NCBI GenBank assembly: GCA_016195295.1
Contig: JACPZV010000064.1
Span: 1-15,320, forward strand
Origin: Acidobacteriota bacterium
GTDB taxonomy: Bacteria; Acidobacteriota; Vicinamibacteria; Vicinamibacterales; CAVVIG01
Reading direction: 5' to 3'
DNA: 15,320 nt
Below the pieces are notes generated by a model. The model had not been told where the DNA came from and made no database searches. It was given only the letters and a program-made list of their open reading frames with translations. Below are positions 13,613-15,320 of the stretch, piece by piece (the stretch's first letter is position 1; every line of letters begins with the position of its first letter). Both the position numbers and the translations under genes were made by a program.

Positions 13613-14437
13613 CTACCCCCGACGTTCGGATCGGCCGACGATGCAGATGCCGGCCTCGTCGGCGGCCTTGATGACGGCGTTGCCGTCGATCATCAGCGTC
13701 TTTCCCGCGTCGACCGACAGCGCCGTCGCGCCGGCGGCCTTCATCGCCTCGATCGTCGAGACGCCGATGACGGGCACGTCGAAGCGCATGTCCTGGTTCG
13801 GCTTGGCGACCTTGATGACGCGCGCGCCGGCGCCGGCCAGCCGCCCGGCGCGGGCAATGACGGCGTCGGTCCCTTCCATGGCCTCGACGGCGACGACCGC
13901 CGCCGATTTCACGACGACCGTCTGGCCGAGGTCGAGGCCGGCGACCGCGTCGGCGATGCGGTAGGCGCATTCGAGGTCCGCACGCTCGTCGTCTGACGGC
14001 CCGCGCCGCGTCAGCACGCCGGCGCGCGCCATGAGCGGCGCCAGAAACGTCGTGGAATCGAGGAGCTCGATGCCCTGGTCGCGCAGGGCGTCGGCGATGC
14101 CGCCGATGATGCCGTCGGTGTTCTTCGACGGGAGGCGCGTCAGGACGCCGAGCAGCGTCTTGTCCGGTTTGATGTCGAAGATTTTCGCGTGCTTGACCTG
14201 CCCGGCCATCACGGCCCGCGTGACGCCGGCGTCCTTCAACAGATCGATGCACGTACCGAGCTGCCCCAGCGAGATCCAGTGCACCGCGGCGGCGGGCGGC
14301 CGCGCCGCGGCGTCGACGATCTCCGGAAAGGTTTCTTCTTTGAGGGCGATGACGGTCACGTCGTGGCCCGCCCCGCGCGCCGCATCGAGCACGAGGAACG
14401 GGAACCGGCCGTTGCCGGCGATCAACCCTAAGCGCAC
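13613..14437 (-). CDS. lpxI: UDP-2,3-diacylglucosamine pyrophosphatase LpxI
   Basis: A 274-residue protein of the LpxI (DUF1009) family. It begins MRLGLIAGNGRFPFLVLDAA, then ISLGQLGTCIDLLKDAGV (55-72), VMAGQVKH (76-83), PSKNTDGIIGGIADAL (103-118) and the C-terminal catalytic domain with KSAAVVAVEAMEGTD (177-191) and AKPNQDMRFDVPVIG (211-225, D216 and D220). LpxI hydrolyses UDP-2,3-diacylglucosamine to lipid X and UMP at the membrane, replacing LpxH of E. coli. The start is GTG at 14437, since upstream sequence is a purine-rich spacer with GGAAGGGTCGGA as possible ribosome site. It follows lpxA by 40 bases. Length and motifs are complete, so the gene looks intact. Confidence 0.95.
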   Translation of the reverse strand: MRLGLIAGNGRFPFLVLDAARGAGHDVTVIALKEETFPEIVDAAARPPAAAVHWISLGQLGTCIDLLKDAGVTRAVMAGQVKHAKIFDIKPDKTLLGVLTRLPSKNTDGIIGGIADALRDQGIELLDSTTFLAPLMARAGVLTRRGPSDDERADLECAYRIADAVAGLDLGQTVVVKSAAVVAVEAMEGTDAVIARAGRLAGAGARVIKVAKPNQDMRFDVPVIGVSTIEAMKAAGATALSVDAGKTLMIDGNAVIKAADEAGICIVGRSERRG

Positions 14438-14442
14438 TCCGA

Positions 14443-14475
14443 CCCTTCCCGCCTCTCCTGCCCCTCCCGCCCTTT
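14443..14475 (-). other. Purine-only-like G-rich tract between lpxA and lpxI
   Basis: The transcribed strand of this spacer is almost all purine, with the runs GGG, GGG and GGGG close together and two more GGG runs after a 10-base gap. It can supply several Shine-Dalgarno-like stretches for lpxI and might form a G-quadruplex. It may equally be a low-complexity repeat like the others in this window. Confidence 0.4.
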
Positions 14476-14477
14476 CA

Positions 14478-15320
14478 TCACTCGTCCGCCATGACTTCCT
14501 CGGCCCGCCGGCTGGCGCGGCGCAGGATCACGCCGCGGGTCGACGAGCGGATGAAGTCGACTAGGTGGTCCACCTCGGCGCAGGCCAGCGACCGATCCTT
14601 TTGAATCTGCTGCAGCGCTTTCGTCGTGTTCAACTTCGACTGGAGGAGATACCGGAACGACCGTTTCAGCTTGTCGATGACCTCGGGCGGGATGCCCCGG
14701 CGGCCCAGGCCGATCGTGTTCGCGCCGAAGATCCGCGCGGGCCGGCTGCCGACGGTCCGCGCGAACGGCAGCGCGTCCTTCGTAATCACCGAGTAGCCGC
14801 CGATGAAGCCGTGCTGGCCCACGCGGCAGAATTGATGCACCGCCGAGCCGGCGCTGATGTTGGCGAACCGCTCGACGATCACGTGGCCACCGAGCGTCGC
14901 GTGCGGCCCGAAGATCGTGTGGTCGGCGACGTGACAATCGTGGGCCACGTGCACGTAGGCCATGAAGACGTTGTGGTCCCCGATCGTGGTGACGCCGCCG
15001 CCGCCGCGGGTCCCGCGGTTGATCGTCACGAACTCGCGGAAGATGTTGCGCCGGCCGATCACGAGCCGCGTCCGTTCGCCTTGGTATTTGAGATCCTGCG
15101 GCGCGAGGCCGATCGAGGCGAACGGATAGATCTCGGTGTCGTCGCCGATCTCGGTCCAGCCGTCGAGGACGGCGGACGCGCCGATCCTGCAGTTCGCGCC
15201 GATGCGCACGTCCGGACCGATGCTCGCGTGCGGGCCGATCGTCGTGCCTTCGCCTATCCGCGCGCGCGGATGGACGATCGCCCGCGGATCGATCGCGGTT
15301 TTGTCGGGCTGGAGACCGAG
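14478..15320 (-). CDS. lpxA: UDP-N-acetylglucosamine O-acyltransferase LpxA (N-terminus just outside the window)
   Basis: 280 residues are visible, in frame to the right edge. The N-terminal two thirds is a left-handed beta helix of hexapeptide repeats (AIDPRAIVHPRARIGEGTTI, then IGPHASIGPDVRIGANCRIG). Hallmarks of LpxA are FASIGLAPQDLKYQGE, INRGT, and the histidines in YVHVAHDC (H127 is the likely catalytic base), LGGH and AVHQF. The C-terminal helical part includes RRGIPPEVIDKLKRSFRYLL. LpxA transfers a hydroxyacyl chain from ACP to UDP-GlcNAc, the first lipid A step. Numbering from the edge is offset by only two from E. coli, so the true start is probably a few codons beyond 15320; no ATG, GTG or TTG lies in the first visible codons. 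A GTG at 15209 is an internal codon and not the start. Confidence 0.95.
   Translation of the reverse strand, partial: LGLQPDKTAIDPRAIVHPRARIGEGTTIGPHASIGPDVRIGANCRIGASAVLDGWTEIGDDTEIYPFASIGLAPQDLKYQGERTRLVIGRRNIFREFVTINRGTRGGGGVTTIGDHNVFMAYVHVAHDCHVADHTIFGPHATLGGHVIVERFANISAGSAVHQFCRVGQHGFIGGYSVITKDALPFARTVGSRPARIFGANTIGLGRRGIPPEVIDKLKRSFRYLLQSKLNTTKALQQIQKDRSLACAEVDHLVDFIRSSTRGVILRRASRRAEEVMADE

Overview
This is a GC-rich bacterial chromosome segment with almost everything on the minus strand. The gene content (futalosine menaquinone genes, lipid A genes, secreted S8-like protease, small DVGN-type lipoproteins) and the short intergenic repeats suggest a Gram-negative Acidobacteriota, perhaps Vicinamibacteria. 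The lineage is inferred from gene style, not from a marker gene. No rRNA, tRNA or CRISPR array was seen.

Right to left (transcription direction), the first block is lpxA (14478-15320, cut by the window edge), lpxI (13613-14437), a Gfo/Idh/MocA oxidoreductase (12526-13494) and a UbiD-family decarboxylase (11077-12525). It joins lipid A synthesis to a quinone-type decarboxylase. The UbiD partner, a UbiX-type flavin prenyltransferase, lies at the far left edge (1-189, cut).

The middle (6372-11060) is a damaged zone. It holds a plus-strand threonine/serine dehydratase-like gene broken by a one-base frameshift, a divergent intact ArsR-type regulator, the C-terminal remnant of a RidA-like gene, and a large secreted subtilisin-like protease. 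The protease is frameshifted near 8950 and appears to lack the segment that normally carries its catalytic Asp. Two small paralogous lipoproteins follow it closely (8 bp gap, then a 4 bp GTGA overlap).

The left block (1-5505) is a futalosine-pathway menaquinone cluster in the order MqnE-like, mqnA, mqnC, mqnX, mqnP (UbiA family), ubiX. mqnA, mqnC and mqnX cover chorismate dehydration, cyclisation and deamination; the UbiA protein prenylates; UbiX and UbiD would decarboxylate. The most unusual element is the first protein: it keeps the C-terminal part of MqnE but has no cysteine at all, so it cannot bind the radical-SAM iron-sulfur cluster. No canonical mqnE, mqnD or mqnB is visible here.

Several different short repeat families sit exactly at gene junctions: AAACTG-type at 1058-1127, GGGTCC hairpins at 3541-3749, ACGGAG-type at 4595-4653, and CACGAAG-type at 12535-12560 and 13516-13599. 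One repeat-like tract lies in frame inside mqnA. They supply stop codons, C-terminal tails or leader sequence to neighbouring genes.
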